Source: PALSA-505 sp036501145 (GTDB lineage: Bacteria; Actinomycetota; Actinomycetes; Streptosporangiales; Streptosporangiaceae). From it: a stretch of DNA of 64,000 nt. Both the position numbers and the translations under genes were made by a program. The notes under the pieces were generated by a model that worked only from the letters and a program-made list of their open reading frames with translations, ran no database searches and was not told the DNA's origin. How positions within the stretch are numbered: position 1 is the stretch's first letter; each line of letters starts with the position of its first letter. Shown here one piece after another: positions 40,735 through 49,008 of this stretch. Location: the NCBI GenBank assembly GCA_036501145.1, contig DASYAV010000127.1:62001-126000 (forward strand), read 5' to 3'.

Positions 40735-42567
40735 ATGGACCTTGCGCGCTTGCTTTCGCTTCCCCTGTACCGGGCGTACGACGTCGATGCCGAGGGCCGG
40801 ATCCTGGCCGGCAGCGACGAGAGCGGCTCCCTGCAGCTGACCGAGATCGGACCGGACGGCGCCATGCAGGCGCTGACCGCGCTGCCGGGCCCGTGCACCG
40901 GCCGCTACCTGCCCGGGCCAGGTGGCCGGGCGGTGATCGTGTCGCACGACGACGGCGGGAACGAGCGGCACCAGCTGTCGCTGCTGCGGCTGCCGCTGCC
41001 GGGTGGCGTGGCCGCCACGCTGGATGACCTGGAGCCGCTGGTGCACGACCCGCGGTACATCCACAATCTGGCCGACGTCCAGCCGGGCCGGATCTGCTAC
41101 CTGACCAACCGGCGCAACGGGGTGGACTTCGACCCGGTCATCCGGGATCTGGGCACCGGTGACGAGCAGGCTCTGGTGCTCGGCGCCTGGTCGTTCGACG
41201 AGGCGGCGCTGTCGCCGGACGGGCGCTGGCTCGCGCTGGTGGTGGCCTCGCCGGTCACCCCGCGGTCTTCGGCGGTGGTGCTGGCCGACCTCACCGCGCC
41301 GCCGGGGTCCGGCGTCACCGAGGTCACCACACCAGATGAACCGGCCTGGAACGGCCGGGTGCAGTGGGCGCCGGACAGCGACGCGCTCGTGCTCACCTCC
41401 AACACCGGCCGCGAGTTCACCGGGGTGGCCCGCTACGACCTGGCCACCGCCGGGTGGTCCTGGCTGGTCACCGACGACGGCGCGGACCTGATGGGCTGGC
41501 TGGCCCCGGACGGCGGCCGGCTGCTGGTGGAGCGGAACGACGACGGCGCCTCGCTGCTCACGCTGCACGACGCGGCCGCCGGGGCGCGGCTGCACGACAT
41601 CGCGCTGCCGGACACCGGCGTGCTGACCGGGCCGCGCTGGCCCGACCCGCAGTGGGCCAGGGACTCGCGCACCGTCGTGCTGTCGATCAGCGGCACCGAG
41701 CTGCCCAGTGACGTGCTCCGGGTGGACACCGAGGCCGGCCTGGTGTCCACGGTGACCAACTCGGCCGCCAGCCTCGGCGCGGAGCGCCCGGTGCCCGCCG
41801 AGCAGCACCGGATTCCGGCCCCGGACGGGGAACTCGTGCCCTGCCTGGTGTACCGGGGCACACCCGCCGATCCCGCGCTGGCCGGCTCGGCGGTGGTATA
41901 CGTGCACGGCGGCCCGGAGGGGCAGTCGAAGCGAAGCTTCAACGCGCAGATCCAGGCGCTGGCGGCGGCCGGGCACACGGTGCTGGTGCCGAACGTGCGC
42001 GGGTCCACCGGCTACGGCAAGCGCTGGTACTCCGCCGACGACGGGCGGCGCAGGCTGGACTCGGTCGCCGACCTGGCCGCGATCCACGCCTACCTGTCGG
42101 CCCTCGGCGCCGACCCGGCACGCACGGCGCTGTGGGGCGGCTCGTACGGCGGCTACATGGTGCTGGCCGGGCTGGCCTTCCAGCCGGAACTGTGGGCCGC
42201 CGGGGTGGACATCGTGGGCATCTCGTCGCTGGTCACGTTCCTGGAGAACACCTCGGCCTACCGGCGGGCCTACCGGGAGCGCGAGTACGGCAGCCTAGAA
42301 CGCGACCGCGACTTCCTGCACGAGGCCTCCCCGCTGACCCGGATCGACCAGGTCAGGGCGCCGCTGTTCATCATCCACGGCGCCAACGACCCGCGGGTGC
42401 CGCTGACCGAGGCCGAGCAGATCCACGCCGCGCTGACCGCCCGCGGCCAGGAGTGCGAGCTGCTCGTCTACGGCGACGAGGGACACGGCCTGGCCAGGCG
42501 CTCGAACAAGGAGGACGCGCTGCCCAAGGCGCTGGCCTTCCTGGCCAGGCATCTGGCCGCCGGCTGA
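40735..42567 (+). CDS. S9-family serine peptidase (prolyl oligopeptidase/acylaminoacyl peptidase-like)
   Basis: A 610-residue protein: an N-terminal seven-bladed beta-propeller (residues 1-350, with repeated PDG, WAPDSD and WLAPDGG blades) and a C-terminal alpha/beta-hydrolase. Catalytic residues are Ser in LWGGSYGGYMVL, Asp in IHGANDPRVP and His in DEGHGLARR; HGGPEGQ forms the oxyanion hole. It trims peptides or acyl-amino acids in the cytoplasm; no signal peptide is present. ATG 40735 lies 12 bp after the permease remnant. A second, larger S9 enzyme is encoded in the fused frame ending at 53005. The stop lies in the loop of a hairpin. Confidence 0.92.
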   Translation: MDLARLLSLPLYRAYDVDAEGRILAGSDESGSLQLTEIGPDGAMQALTALPGPCTGRYLPGPGGRAVIVSHDDGGNERHQLSLLRLPLPGGVAATLDDLEPLVHDPRYIHNLADVQPGRICYLTNRRNGVDFDPVIRDLGTGDEQALVLGAWSFDEAALSPDGRWLALVVASPVTPRSSAVVLADLTAPPGSGVTEVTTPDEPAWNGRVQWAPDSDALVLTSNTGREFTGVARYDLATAGWSWLVTDDGADLMGWLAPDGGRLLVERNDDGASLLTLHDAAAGARLHDIALPDTGVLTGPRWPDPQWARDSRTVVLSISGTELPSDVLRVDTEAGLVSTVTNSAASLGAERPVPAEQHRIPAPDGELVPCLVYRGTPADPALAGSAVVYVHGGPEGQSKRSFNAQIQALAAAGHTVLVPNVRGSTGYGKRWYSADDGRRRLDSVADLAAIHAYLSALGADPARTALWGGSYGGYMVLAGLAFQPELWAAGVDIVGISSLVTFLENTSAYRRAYREREYGSLERDRDFLHEASPLTRIDQVRAPLFIIHGANDPRVPLTEAEQIHAALTARGQECELLVYGDEGHGLARRSNKEDALPKALAFLARHLAAG

Positions 42568-42575
42568 AGCCGGCG
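42558..42575 (+). terminator. Short hairpin around the S9 peptidase stop codon
   Basis: CGCCGGC-TGAA-GCCGGCG forms a 7-bp all-GC stem with the stop TGA in its loop. There is no U-tract, so it may be a weak terminator or an mRNA 3' stabiliser before zwf, whose -10 box follows at once. Confidence 0.4.
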
Positions 42576-42589
42576 CATAGGTTTGGGGC

Positions 42590-44032
42590 ATGGCGACGAC
42601 GAAGGCGACCACGAACCGGCAGCGCAGGACCGGCCCGGACCCCGGACCGACGATCTTCGTCCTGTTCGGCGCGACAGGCGACCTGGCCAAGCGGATGGTG
42701 CTGCCGGCCTTCTACCGGCTGGCCATCGAGGGGCTGCTGCCCAAGCAGTGGCTGCTGGTGGGTAACGGCCGCGGCGACGTCGCGCACGAGGACTTCCGCA
42801 AGCACGTCCACGGGGTGCTCACCGAGTTCGGCCCCAATCCCGCGGACGGCCCGTGGGAGACGTTCGCCGAACGGCTCTGGTTTGCCGGCGGCGGCTTCAG
42901 CACCGACTCCCCCGGCAGCCTGCTGGACATGCTGGCCAAGGGACGTGCCAGGCTCGGCGGCGACCCGCAGCTGGTGCACTACCTGGCGATCCCGCCGGTC
43001 GCCTTCGGGGAGGTGACCAAAGGGCTCGGCCAGCACGGGCTGGCCGAGGGCGCCCGGGTCGTCTACGAGAAGCCGTTCGGCACCTCACCGGAAAGCTTCC
43101 GCAGCCTGGACCGGACCGTTCATTCGGTGCTCGAGGAGCAGCAGGTCTACCGGATCGACCACTTCCTGGGCAAGGAAGCCACCCAGGATCTGCACGTGAT
43201 GCGGTTCGCCAACGAGTTGTTCGCCGCCATGTGGAACCGCGAGCACATCGAGTCCGTGCAGGTGGATGTGCCGGAGCGGCTCGGCATCACGGACCGGGCA
43301 CTGTTCTACGACGCCACCGGAGCGGTGCTGGACATGCTCGTCACGCACCTGTTCCAGGTGGTGGCCGAGGTGGCGATGGAGCCGCCGGCCAGCCTCGGCG
43401 CCGACGATCTGCAGTCCGCCCGGGAACGGGTGATCAGGTCGTTCCGGCCGCTGGACCCGAAGGACGTGGTGCTCGGGCAGTTCGAGGGCTACCGCGAGGT
43501 GCCGGGGATCAAATCCCGGTCCACCCAGGACACGTTCGTCGCGGCCCGGCTGTGGATCGACAATCCCCGCTGGCGGGGTGTGCCGTTCTACCTGCGCACC
43601 GGCAAGCGGATGGCCGCGTCCCGGCAGCAGGTCAGCCTGGTCCTGCGCGAGCCGGGCGGACCGCTCGGCGGGCAGCTGCCCGCCGAGTCGAACGTGCTGT
43701 CGTTCTCGCTGAAGGGCGACGGCGAGATCGACATGTACATGATGGCGAAGAAGCCGGGCCCGGCCATGGACCTGGATCCGGCCCGCGCCGCGATCCCGCT
43801 GTCCGGGCTGAAGGGCGCGAACCCGCTGCCGCCTTACGTCCGGCTGATCCACGACGTGCTGCTCGGCGACCGGTCGCTGTTCACCCGCCCGGACGGGCTG
43901 TCGGCGGTGTGGAAGGTGGCCGGCCCGCTGCTGGCCGGCCGTCCCCGGGTCCGGCCGTACGCACCGGGATCGTGGGGCCCGCCGCAGGCGGCGAAGCTGA
44001 TCGCCCCCGGCCGCTGGCTGCTGGGCCAGTAA
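42590..44032 (+). CDS. zwf: Glucose-6-phosphate dehydrogenase (paralogue 1)
   Basis: A 480-residue enzyme oxidising glucose-6-phosphate with NAD(P)+. Key blocks are LFGATGDLAKRMVLPAFY (nucleotide loop), YEKPFG, RIDHFLGKE (substrate Lys and catalytic His region), NREHIESVQVDVPE, and LRTGKRM. ATG 42590 is exactly 6 bases after TAGGTT (42578-42583), suggesting a leaderless mRNA with its own promoter. It is clearly different from the second G6PDH at 55396 (GATGDLAKR versus GISGDLARK). It stands without gnd or pgl; the next gene is convergent. A two-domain enzyme of standard length. Confidence 0.93.
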   Translation: MATTKATTNRQRRTGPDPGPTIFVLFGATGDLAKRMVLPAFYRLAIEGLLPKQWLLVGNGRGDVAHEDFRKHVHGVLTEFGPNPADGPWETFAERLWFAGGGFSTDSPGSLLDMLAKGRARLGGDPQLVHYLAIPPVAFGEVTKGLGQHGLAEGARVVYEKPFGTSPESFRSLDRTVHSVLEEQQVYRIDHFLGKEATQDLHVMRFANELFAAMWNREHIESVQVDVPERLGITDRALFYDATGAVLDMLVTHLFQVVAEVAMEPPASLGADDLQSARERVIRSFRPLDPKDVVLGQFEGYREVPGIKSRSTQDTFVAARLWIDNPRWRGVPFYLRTGKRMAASRQQVSLVLREPGGPLGGQLPAESNVLSFSLKGDGEIDMYMMAKKPGPAMDLDPARAAIPLSGLKGANPLPPYVRLIHDVLLGDRSLFTRPDGLSAVWKVAGPLLAGRPRVRPYAPGSWGPPQAAKLIAPGRWLLGQ

Positions 44033-44049
44033 CCGCTGGGCCAGCAGCC
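44016..44049. terminator. Long hairpin spanning zwf stop, candidate bidirectional terminator
   Basis: GGCTGCTGGGCCAG (44016-44029) pairs with CTGGGCCAGCAGCC (44036-44049) over 13 of 14 positions. The 6-base loop TAACCG contains the zwf stop codon. It lies in the 31-bp gap to a convergent gene. No U-tract follows, as is common in high-GC actinomycetes. Confidence 0.55.
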
Positions 44050-44063
44050 GCCTGCCTGGTCCG

Positions 44064-44528
44064 TCAGGTGGCGAGGCGGGCCGGGAAGCCGCCGGTGGCG
44101 ATGGGCCCCCAGCGCCGCGGCGTGACCCGGATCAGCGACTTGCCCTGCCGCCGCATCGCGGCCCGGTACTCGTCCCAGTCGGGGTGCTCGCCGGAGATGC
44201 TGCGGTAGTAGTCGACCAGGGCGTCCAGTGCGTCCGGCATGTCGAGCACCTCGGCGTCGCCGTCGAGCTGCATCCACGGGCCGCCGAAGTCGTCGGAGAG
44301 CACGACCACGCTGGCGGTGCCGGACCGCCTTGTGTTCACCGTCTTGGCGCGCTGCGGGTAGGTCGAGATGACCACCCGCCCGGCGGTGTCCACGCCGCAG
44401 GTCACCGGGGATGCCTGCGGGCTGGCGTCGGGGCGGGCGGTGATCAGGATGGCGTGGTGGCGGGGCCGGGCGAATTCGAGCATCCCGTCCCGGTCCACCC
44501 GGGTGTTCGTAGCGATCTGCGGGGACAT
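44064..44528 (-). CDS. PPOX-class F420-dependent flavin/deazaflavin reductase family protein
   Basis: A 154-residue split-barrel protein of the actinobacterial F420-binding PNPOx-like group. Blocks: LEFARPRHHAILITARPDASPQASPVTCGVD, RVVISTYPQRAKTVNTRRSGTASVVVL (cofactor-phosphate region), WMQLDGDAEVLDMPDALDALVDYYRSISGEHPDWDEYRAAM, and C-terminal RVTPRRWGPIATGGFP. Members bind F420 or other deazaflavins and reduce quinones, biliverdin or small molecules. ATG 44528 lacks a ribosome site; TAAGCT 7 bases upstream suggests a leaderless message. G6PDH next door is not the F420-dependent FGD type, so no direct coupling is implied. Confidence 0.88.
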   Translation of the reverse strand: MSPQIATNTRVDRDGMLEFARPRHHAILITARPDASPQASPVTCGVDTAGRVVISTYPQRAKTVNTRRSGTASVVVLSDDFGGPWMQLDGDAEVLDMPDALDALVDYYRSISGEHPDWDEYRAAMRRQGKSLIRVTPRRWGPIATGGFPARLAT

Positions 44529-44622
44529 GGTGAGGAGCTTATGTGCCGGCCTGCGCGCACGGCGGCCGCAGCGCGCAAGCGCCTGGCGGCCCGCCGCACC
44601 GGTACCTGCCGGGTGCGGCTGC

Positions 44623-45093
44623 CTACGGGTGCGGCGGCATGGCGAGCGCCAGGGCCAGCGTCAGGGCTACGGCCACGGCCAGGCCCAGGACGACGACCAG
44701 CCCGGCCATCAGGAACCGCCGGACGGGTGCCGCGGTGTGCTGCACGGCCGGTTCCGGTTCCGGCTCCGTGACGGTCCGCAGGCCGAACGCCTCATCGTCA
44801 AGGTCCGGCTCTATGCCGACACCGGGGTCCATGGCCATCGCCGGATCCCTGGGCTCACCCAGGTCGGCGGCCCAGTCCATGGACAGCCGGATGGCCGGGA
44901 TCGGCTGGGTGTCCGACTCCGGGTCGATCGGAAACCACAGCGGCGCCGGGTGTACCGCCGGCTGACCCGCGAGGGCGACATTTCCCACTGAAACCGGCTC
45001 GGTGCCCGCAAGCGGGGCACGACGGAAAAGCGGCACAACTCGCCGGTCATGTTCCATGCGAGCAAACCCCCAGTGCACACGCAGAATTCGCAT
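44623..45093 (-). CDS. Single-pass membrane protein of unknown function
   Basis: A 156-residue protein. Residues 1-125 are soluble, acidic in the middle (DPGVGIEPDLDDEAFG, EPEPEPAVQ), and one strong membrane segment (FLMAGLVVVLGLAVAVALTLALALAM) ends the chain, so it is probably tail-anchored with the N-terminus in the cytoplasm. I do not recognise the family. Start is uncertain: ATG 45093 abuts a GGGGAG that is itself buried in a hairpin; ATG 45057 lies 9 bases after GGGGG. It stands alone before a 330-bp AT-richer gap. Confidence 0.6.
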   Translation of the reverse strand: MRILRVHWGFARMEHDRRVVPLFRRAPLAGTEPVSVGNVALAGQPAVHPAPLWFPIDPESDTQPIPAIRLSMDWAADLGEPRDPAMAMDPGVGIEPDLDDEAFGLRTVTEPEPEPAVQHTAAPVRRFLMAGLVVVLGLAVAVALTLALALAMPPHP

Positions 45094-45094
45094 A

Positions 45095-45111
45095 CTCCCC
45101 TGCTAGGGGAG
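45095..45111 (-). promoter_or_regulatory. Hairpin that would mask the ribosome site of the membrane protein gene
   Basis: CTCCCCT-AGC-AGGGGAG (minus-strand sense) is a perfect 7-bp stem with a 3-base loop ending one base before the ATG at 45093. The 3' arm is the Shine-Dalgarno-like GGGGAG, so folding would hide it. It could instead be a short terminator or operator. Confidence 0.4.
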
Positions 45112-45426
45112 CACAGGATCGGCAGTTAGGCAACCGAAAGACCGGGTCCCACCTAATACGTATCCGTTTAGTAGTTTCTGGAAAGTCCCGAGACCTGGAG
45201 GTACCCGCACCTAAGCGTGTGACCAGCGGCTTTCCCCGCGAATCATCCTATTTCACCTCCTACCGGATGAGCGCAGATGCCTCCTTATGGAAATTTGGCA
45301 AGTTGCCTTCATTTAGCAATGCTATTCAGTAGCTTGTACTCGAATTTTCTGCTCGGTGGGTAATCGCTGTACGCGGTTAGTAGTGCGTGAGTACGCGCGG
45401 TTTGAACGCGAAGATTGGACCATCGC
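45112..45426. other. AT-richer intergenic region
   Basis: About 315 bp near 50% G+C, well below the surroundings, with no convincing ORF in either strand. It holds TACGTA-containing CTAATACGTATCC, several TTAG/TAGT motifs and near-repeats CGCGGTTAGTAGTGCGTGAGTACGCGCGG at the right end. It may contain promoters for both flanking genes or be acquired DNA; nothing is recognised. Confidence 0.5.
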
Positions 45427-45867
45427 ATGGCCATGGAGCGAGCGGCGCATCGCAAGCGGCACTCGGCGGGACCGGTGATCCGGGTGCTGTTCCCGGATCC
45501 GGTCCTGGCAGCTGCCCAGGCGGCGAGCACCCGGGCAGCGCGCGCCCAGGCGATGTCCCAGAAGACAGTGTCCCAGAAGAAGACCCGGCCAGCGGGGGCA
45601 CCGCCAGCCGCCAGGAGGCGGCGCCGGTGGTTCCCGGGGCTGGGCATCCTGGCCAGCTGGCCGCTGGTCGCAGTCCTCGTCGCCCAGGCCGCGCTGACGC
45701 CGCGGCCCCTTGGCACCGGGCGGCCACGCGGCACCGTACGGGCCCTGGGTATGGGACTGTCTCTCGGCACGGGCCGGCCCCGCGGCGCCGGGCGGCACCG
45801 CCGGACCTGTCCCGGCCACCGCGGCGTTCCGGCGTGGCATCTCCTCGCTGGCGCGGCCCGGCACTGA
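45427..45867 (+). pseudogene. Degraded ORF with one membrane segment, possible GT39-like N-terminal remnant
   Basis: The frame encodes up to 146 residues. The middle part, ARRRRRWFPGLGILASWPLVAVLVAQAALT, looks like the cytoplasmic arginine stretch and first membrane helix of actinobacterial GT39/ArnT-like glycosyltransferases, which continue LRLVWSNTAFQDEALYL. Here that continuation is lost after AQAALT and the remaining 55 residues are Arg/Gly/His-rich with no structure. The ATG at 45427 has no ribosome site. The end runs into a 36-bp duplicated sequence. I read it as a truncated gene, but a real small membrane protein is possible. Confidence 0.35.
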
Positions 45868-45926
45868 CCGCCGGGCCGGTGACCAGGCTCGCGCGGCCCG
45901 GCGCTGACCGCCGGGCCGGTGATCAG
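45851..45926. repeat. 36-bp near-identical direct repeat, 40-bp period
   Basis: GCGCGGCCCGGC(A/G)CTGACC... at 45851-45886 recurs at 45891-45926 with 34 of 36 bases equal and a 4-base spacer. Each copy contains CTGACCGCCGGGCCGGTGA. The pair spans the end of the degraded ORF and the last bases of the convergent SDR. Each could fold (GCCCGGC/GCCGGGC), so duplicated terminators are possible. Confidence 0.7.
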
Positions 45927-46684
45927 AACTGCACGCCGCGGGTGAGTGCGCCGTCAACGAGCAGGTTGGCGCCGGTCACGAAGCTCGCCGCCGGGCTGGC
46001 CAGGAACACCGCGGCGCGCGCGATCTCCTCGGGCCTGGCCATCCGGCCTGTCGGGTTCAGCGCCAGCGCCTGGGCGAACAGATCCGGCACGTTCTGCTGG
46101 ATGTTCTCCCACACCCCGCCGGGGAAGAACGTGTTGCCCGGCGACAGGCTGTTGGCCCGGATGCCCTTGGCCGCGAGCTGGTGGGCCAGCCCCTGGGTGT
46201 AGTGGATGACCGCCGCCTTGAACGTGCCGTAAGGCCCGGCCGCGAAGTCGATCTCCCGGCCGGACACGCTGGCGACGGTGACGATCGACGCCGCCTCGCT
46301 GCGCTCCAGGTACGGCATCGCGGCGTTCACCAGACGCACCGTGTGCATCATGTCCACGTCGAAGCTGGCCTGCCAGTTGGCCGGCTCGTCCGGGATGGCC
46401 AGCGCGCTGACGTTGGCCACCACGATGTCCACGCCGCCGAGTTCTGCCGCACTGCTGGCCACCCACTGCTGCAGGGCCACCGCGTCCGCGACATCGACCG
46501 CCTGGCCCACCGCGACCCCGCCGCGGGCGGTCAGCGCCTCGGCGGTGGCGGAGACGTCACCCGCGGTGCGCGCGCAGAAGCCCACCGCGGCGCCCTCGGC
46601 GACCAGCGTTTCGCTGATCGCCCGGCCGATCCCCTTGGTGCCGCCGGTCACCAGGGCACGCAGCCCCTTCAGCTCGAGATCCAT
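45923..46684 (-). CDS. SDR-family oxidoreductase
   Basis: A 253-residue classical SDR: LVTGGTKGIGRAI at residues 12-24, FCARTAGDV (Arg after beta2, NADP-type), VANVSALA in place of the usual NNAG, IVTVASVSG (Ser), YGTFKAAV (Tyr/Lys) and C-terminal LLVDGALTRGVQF. NANV replacing NNAG is a modest deviation in the cofactor-side motif. ATG 46684 follows AAGGGGA by 7 bases, better than GTG 46690. It is the third gene of a minus-strand set with the amidase (12-bp gap) and hydroxy-acid oxidase, so it may reduce or oxidise a hydroxy/oxo acid. Confidence 0.88.
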   Translation of the reverse strand: MDLELKGLRALVTGGTKGIGRAISETLVAEGAAVGFCARTAGDVSATAEALTARGGVAVGQAVDVADAVALQQWVASSAAELGGVDIVVANVSALAIPDEPANWQASFDVDMMHTVRLVNAAMPYLERSEAASIVTVASVSGREIDFAAGPYGTFKAAVIHYTQGLAHQLAAKGIRANSLSPGNTFFPGGVWENIQQNVPDLFAQALALNPTGRMARPEEIARAAVFLASPAASFVTGANLLVDGALTRGVQF

Positions 46685-46696
46685 CTGCACGTCCCC

Positions 46697-47695
46697 TTAC
46701 TGCTGCACGGCCGTGGTGCGGAGCTGGTGGTGCATGCCCCGGTAGGCCTCCGCCGGGGGCAGCAGCGCCTTGGGCACCTTGGTCAGCGCGCTGTAGTTCG
46801 CGTCCACCACGTTGGCCAGCGGGGCCTCGCTGATCTGCGTCAGCAGCTGGTAGGCGTCCAGTTTGTCCAGCCCGTGCAGCTCGCCGAGCCAGGCCACCAT
46901 GCCGGTCTGGCTGATCCGCCAGGCGTCTTCCAGCGGCCGGCTGGAGCCCACCACGATCAGGTGATCGTCGGTCTCGAGCCGGGGCCAGGCGGGCGCCCCG
47001 CCCTTGATCAGGTCCACGACCAGGGTGACGTTCATCGCGCCCTCGACGGCGGTGCCGCACGCCTCGCCCTCGCCCTGCCGGTAGTGCCCGTCGCCCACCG
47101 AGAACAGCGCACCGGGCACGTTGACGCCGAGGTAGCAGGTCGCCCCGGCGCGCATCTCCGGGGTGTCCATGTTGCCGCCGAACATGTCGGGGACCAGCGA
47201 GGAGCGCACCTCCCCGGCGGCCGGCGCGACCCCGACCGTGCCGAGCATGGGATCCATCGGCAGCTCCAGCCGCAGGTCGCTGGACTGGGCCTGGAAGCCG
47301 ACCGTCCCCCGCTCGGTGTCCACCTCGTAGATCCAGGTCCGCTCGGGCAGCGGGTCCTGCAAGGTCGCGGTCCGGTCGGTGCTGGTCAGCCCGCCGAAGA
47401 ACGGGATCGTGCTGGACGCGCCCCAGGCCCGGGCTGGGGTCAGCTCGACGAAGTGCAGGGCCAGTGTGTCGCCCGGCTCGGCGCCCTCGACGTAGAACGG
47501 CCCGCTCTGCGGGTTCACGAACGGCATGGTCAGCGCGGTGCTCGGCATGTCGCTGGTGGTGCGGAGATTGCCGCAGAACGCGTCGTCTGTCCACAGCCGG
47601 AGCATGGCCGGGGGCGTCACCTTCCGGACCGGTGCGACGCCGCCGAAGGTGAACGCGTACTGCTCACGCTCCGGGCGGAACTCGATGACTTCCAT
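46697..47695 (-). CDS. Acetamidase/formamidase family protein
   Basis: A 332-residue member of the FmdA/AmdA family, which hydrolyses short aliphatic amides to ammonia and the acid. Family signatures: VEGAEPGDTLALHFVEL, VGVAPAAGE near residue 160, MFGGNMDTPEMRAGATCYLGVNVPGALFSVGDGHYRQGEGEACGTAVEG, the long Gly/Asp-rich active-site block expected in this family. The gene lies between an SDR and an FMN hydroxy-acid oxidase on one strand with 12- and 28-bp gaps. The trio could degrade a 2-hydroxyamide: amide hydrolysis, then hydroxy-acid oxidation. Confidence 0.88.
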   Translation of the reverse strand: MEVIEFRPEREQYAFTFGGVAPVRKVTPPAMLRLWTDDAFCGNLRTTSDMPSTALTMPFVNPQSGPFYVEGAEPGDTLALHFVELTPARAWGASSTIPFFGGLTSTDRTATLQDPLPERTWIYEVDTERGTVGFQAQSSDLRLELPMDPMLGTVGVAPAAGEVRSSLVPDMFGGNMDTPEMRAGATCYLGVNVPGALFSVGDGHYRQGEGEACGTAVEGAMNVTLVVDLIKGGAPAWPRLETDDHLIVVGSSRPLEDAWRISQTGMVAWLGELHGLDKLDAYQLLTQISEAPLANVVDANYSALTKVPKALLPPAEAYRGMHHQLRTTAVQQ

Positions 47696-47723
47696 GGCAC
47701 TCCCGTTCCTCTTGGCTGGCGGC

Positions 47724-48977
47724 TCAGCCGCGCAGCGACACGTGCGACCGGTTCAGCTCGGCGGTGCTGCCGACTCCCAGCAGCTTCAAGTTACGGGTGA
47801 TCTCATCGGCGAGGATGCCGATCGCCCGGGCCACACCCCGCTCGCCGCCGGCCATCAGGCCATAGAGCCAGGCCCGGCCGACCAGGCAGCCCTTCGCGCC
47901 CAGGGCCAGCGCGGCGACCACGTCGCCGCCGTGCATAATGCCGGTGTCGAGCAGCACGTCGGCCTGGTCGCCGACGGCGTCGGCGATCGCGGGCAGCACC
48001 TCCAGGGTGCCGGCCACCCGGTCCATCTGGCGGCCGCCGTGGCTGGACACCACGATCGCGTCGGCACCATGCCGCACCGCGGCCAGGGCGTCGGCCGGGG
48101 TCAGGATGCCCTTGATCACCAGCGGGCCCGGCCAGGACGCCCGCAGCCATTCGATGTCGTCGTAGGTCACCGTCGGGTCGAACATCGAGTTGACCAGGTC
48201 GGCGACAGTGCCGCGCCACTCGTTCAGGCTGGCGAAGCTCAGCGGCTCGGTGGTGAGCAGGTTGAACCACCAGCCGGGGTGCAGCGCCGCGTCCAGCACG
48301 GTGGACGGCTTGAGCGCGGGCGGCACGGTCAGCCCATTGCGGACGTCGCGCATCCGCGCGCCGGCCACGGCGGTGTCCACGGTCAGCACGAGTGCCTCGA
48401 ACCCGGCCTCGCGGGCCCGCTCGATCAGGTCCTTGCCGGCCGCCCGGTCCCGCCACACGTACAGCTGGAACCACTTGTCCGCGCGGGGCGCCGCTGCGGC
48501 CAGTTCCTCGATCGAAGTGGTGCCCATGGTGGACAGCGCGAACGTCACCCCGGCCCGGTCGGCGGCGCGCACCGCCGCCCGCTCACCCTCGTGATGCATC
48601 ATCCGGGTGAACCCGGTCGGGGCCAGCGCGAACGGCAGCGGCCAGCGCCTGCCCAGCACCGTCGTGCCAGGATCGGCGGTGCCCACGTCGTGCAGCACAC
48701 TGGGATGGAATTCCACCCGGGCGAAGCACTGCCGGGCCCGGCGCAGGCTGGCCTCCTGCTCGGCGGCACCGTCGGCGTAGTCGAACACCGCCCGCGGCAC
48801 CAGGCGCGCGGCGGCCGCCCGCAGATCCGCGATCGTGTGTGCCCGGCCGAGCCGCCGGGCGACCGGATCCAGCGGCACCCGCTCGGGCCGCAGCAACTGC
48901 TCGAACTCCGACCATCGCGGATAGCGCCTGCGCACCACTTGTCCGTCCATCCTCTTGACGTGCTGCCAGTTTTGCAT
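47724..48977 (-). CDS. FMN-dependent alpha-hydroxy-acid oxidase (lactate 2-monooxygenase-like)
   Basis: A 417-residue flavoenzyme with the same domain plan as the protein at 14697: RAVFDYADGAAEQEASL, LAPTGFTRMMHHEGE, KWFQLYVWRDR, LVIKGILTPADA (FMN Lys), VSSHGGRQMDRVAGT (catalytic His/Arg), DTGIMHGGDVVAALALGAKGCLVGRAWLYGL. It converts L-2-hydroxy acids to 2-oxo acids or, in the monooxygenase case, oxidative decarboxylation products. ATG 48977 is used; ATG 48950 directly follows AAGAGG but too closely. First gene of the operon with the amidase and SDR; divergent from the DUF72 gene, 31 bp away. Confidence 0.88.
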   Translation of the reverse strand: MQNWQHVKRMDGQVVRRRYPRWSEFEQLLRPERVPLDPVARRLGRAHTIADLRAAAARLVPRAVFDYADGAAEQEASLRRARQCFARVEFHPSVLHDVGTADPGTTVLGRRWPLPFALAPTGFTRMMHHEGERAAVRAADRAGVTFALSTMGTTSIEELAAAAPRADKWFQLYVWRDRAAGKDLIERAREAGFEALVLTVDTAVAGARMRDVRNGLTVPPALKPSTVLDAALHPGWWFNLLTTEPLSFASLNEWRGTVADLVNSMFDPTVTYDDIEWLRASWPGPLVIKGILTPADALAAVRHGADAIVVSSHGGRQMDRVAGTLEVLPAIADAVGDQADVLLDTGIMHGGDVVAALALGAKGCLVGRAWLYGLMAGGERGVARAIGILADEITRNLKLLGVGSTAELNRSHVSLRG

Positions 48978-49008
48978 AGCGCCGGTTTCGGCTCAGACTC
49001 GTGTCAAG

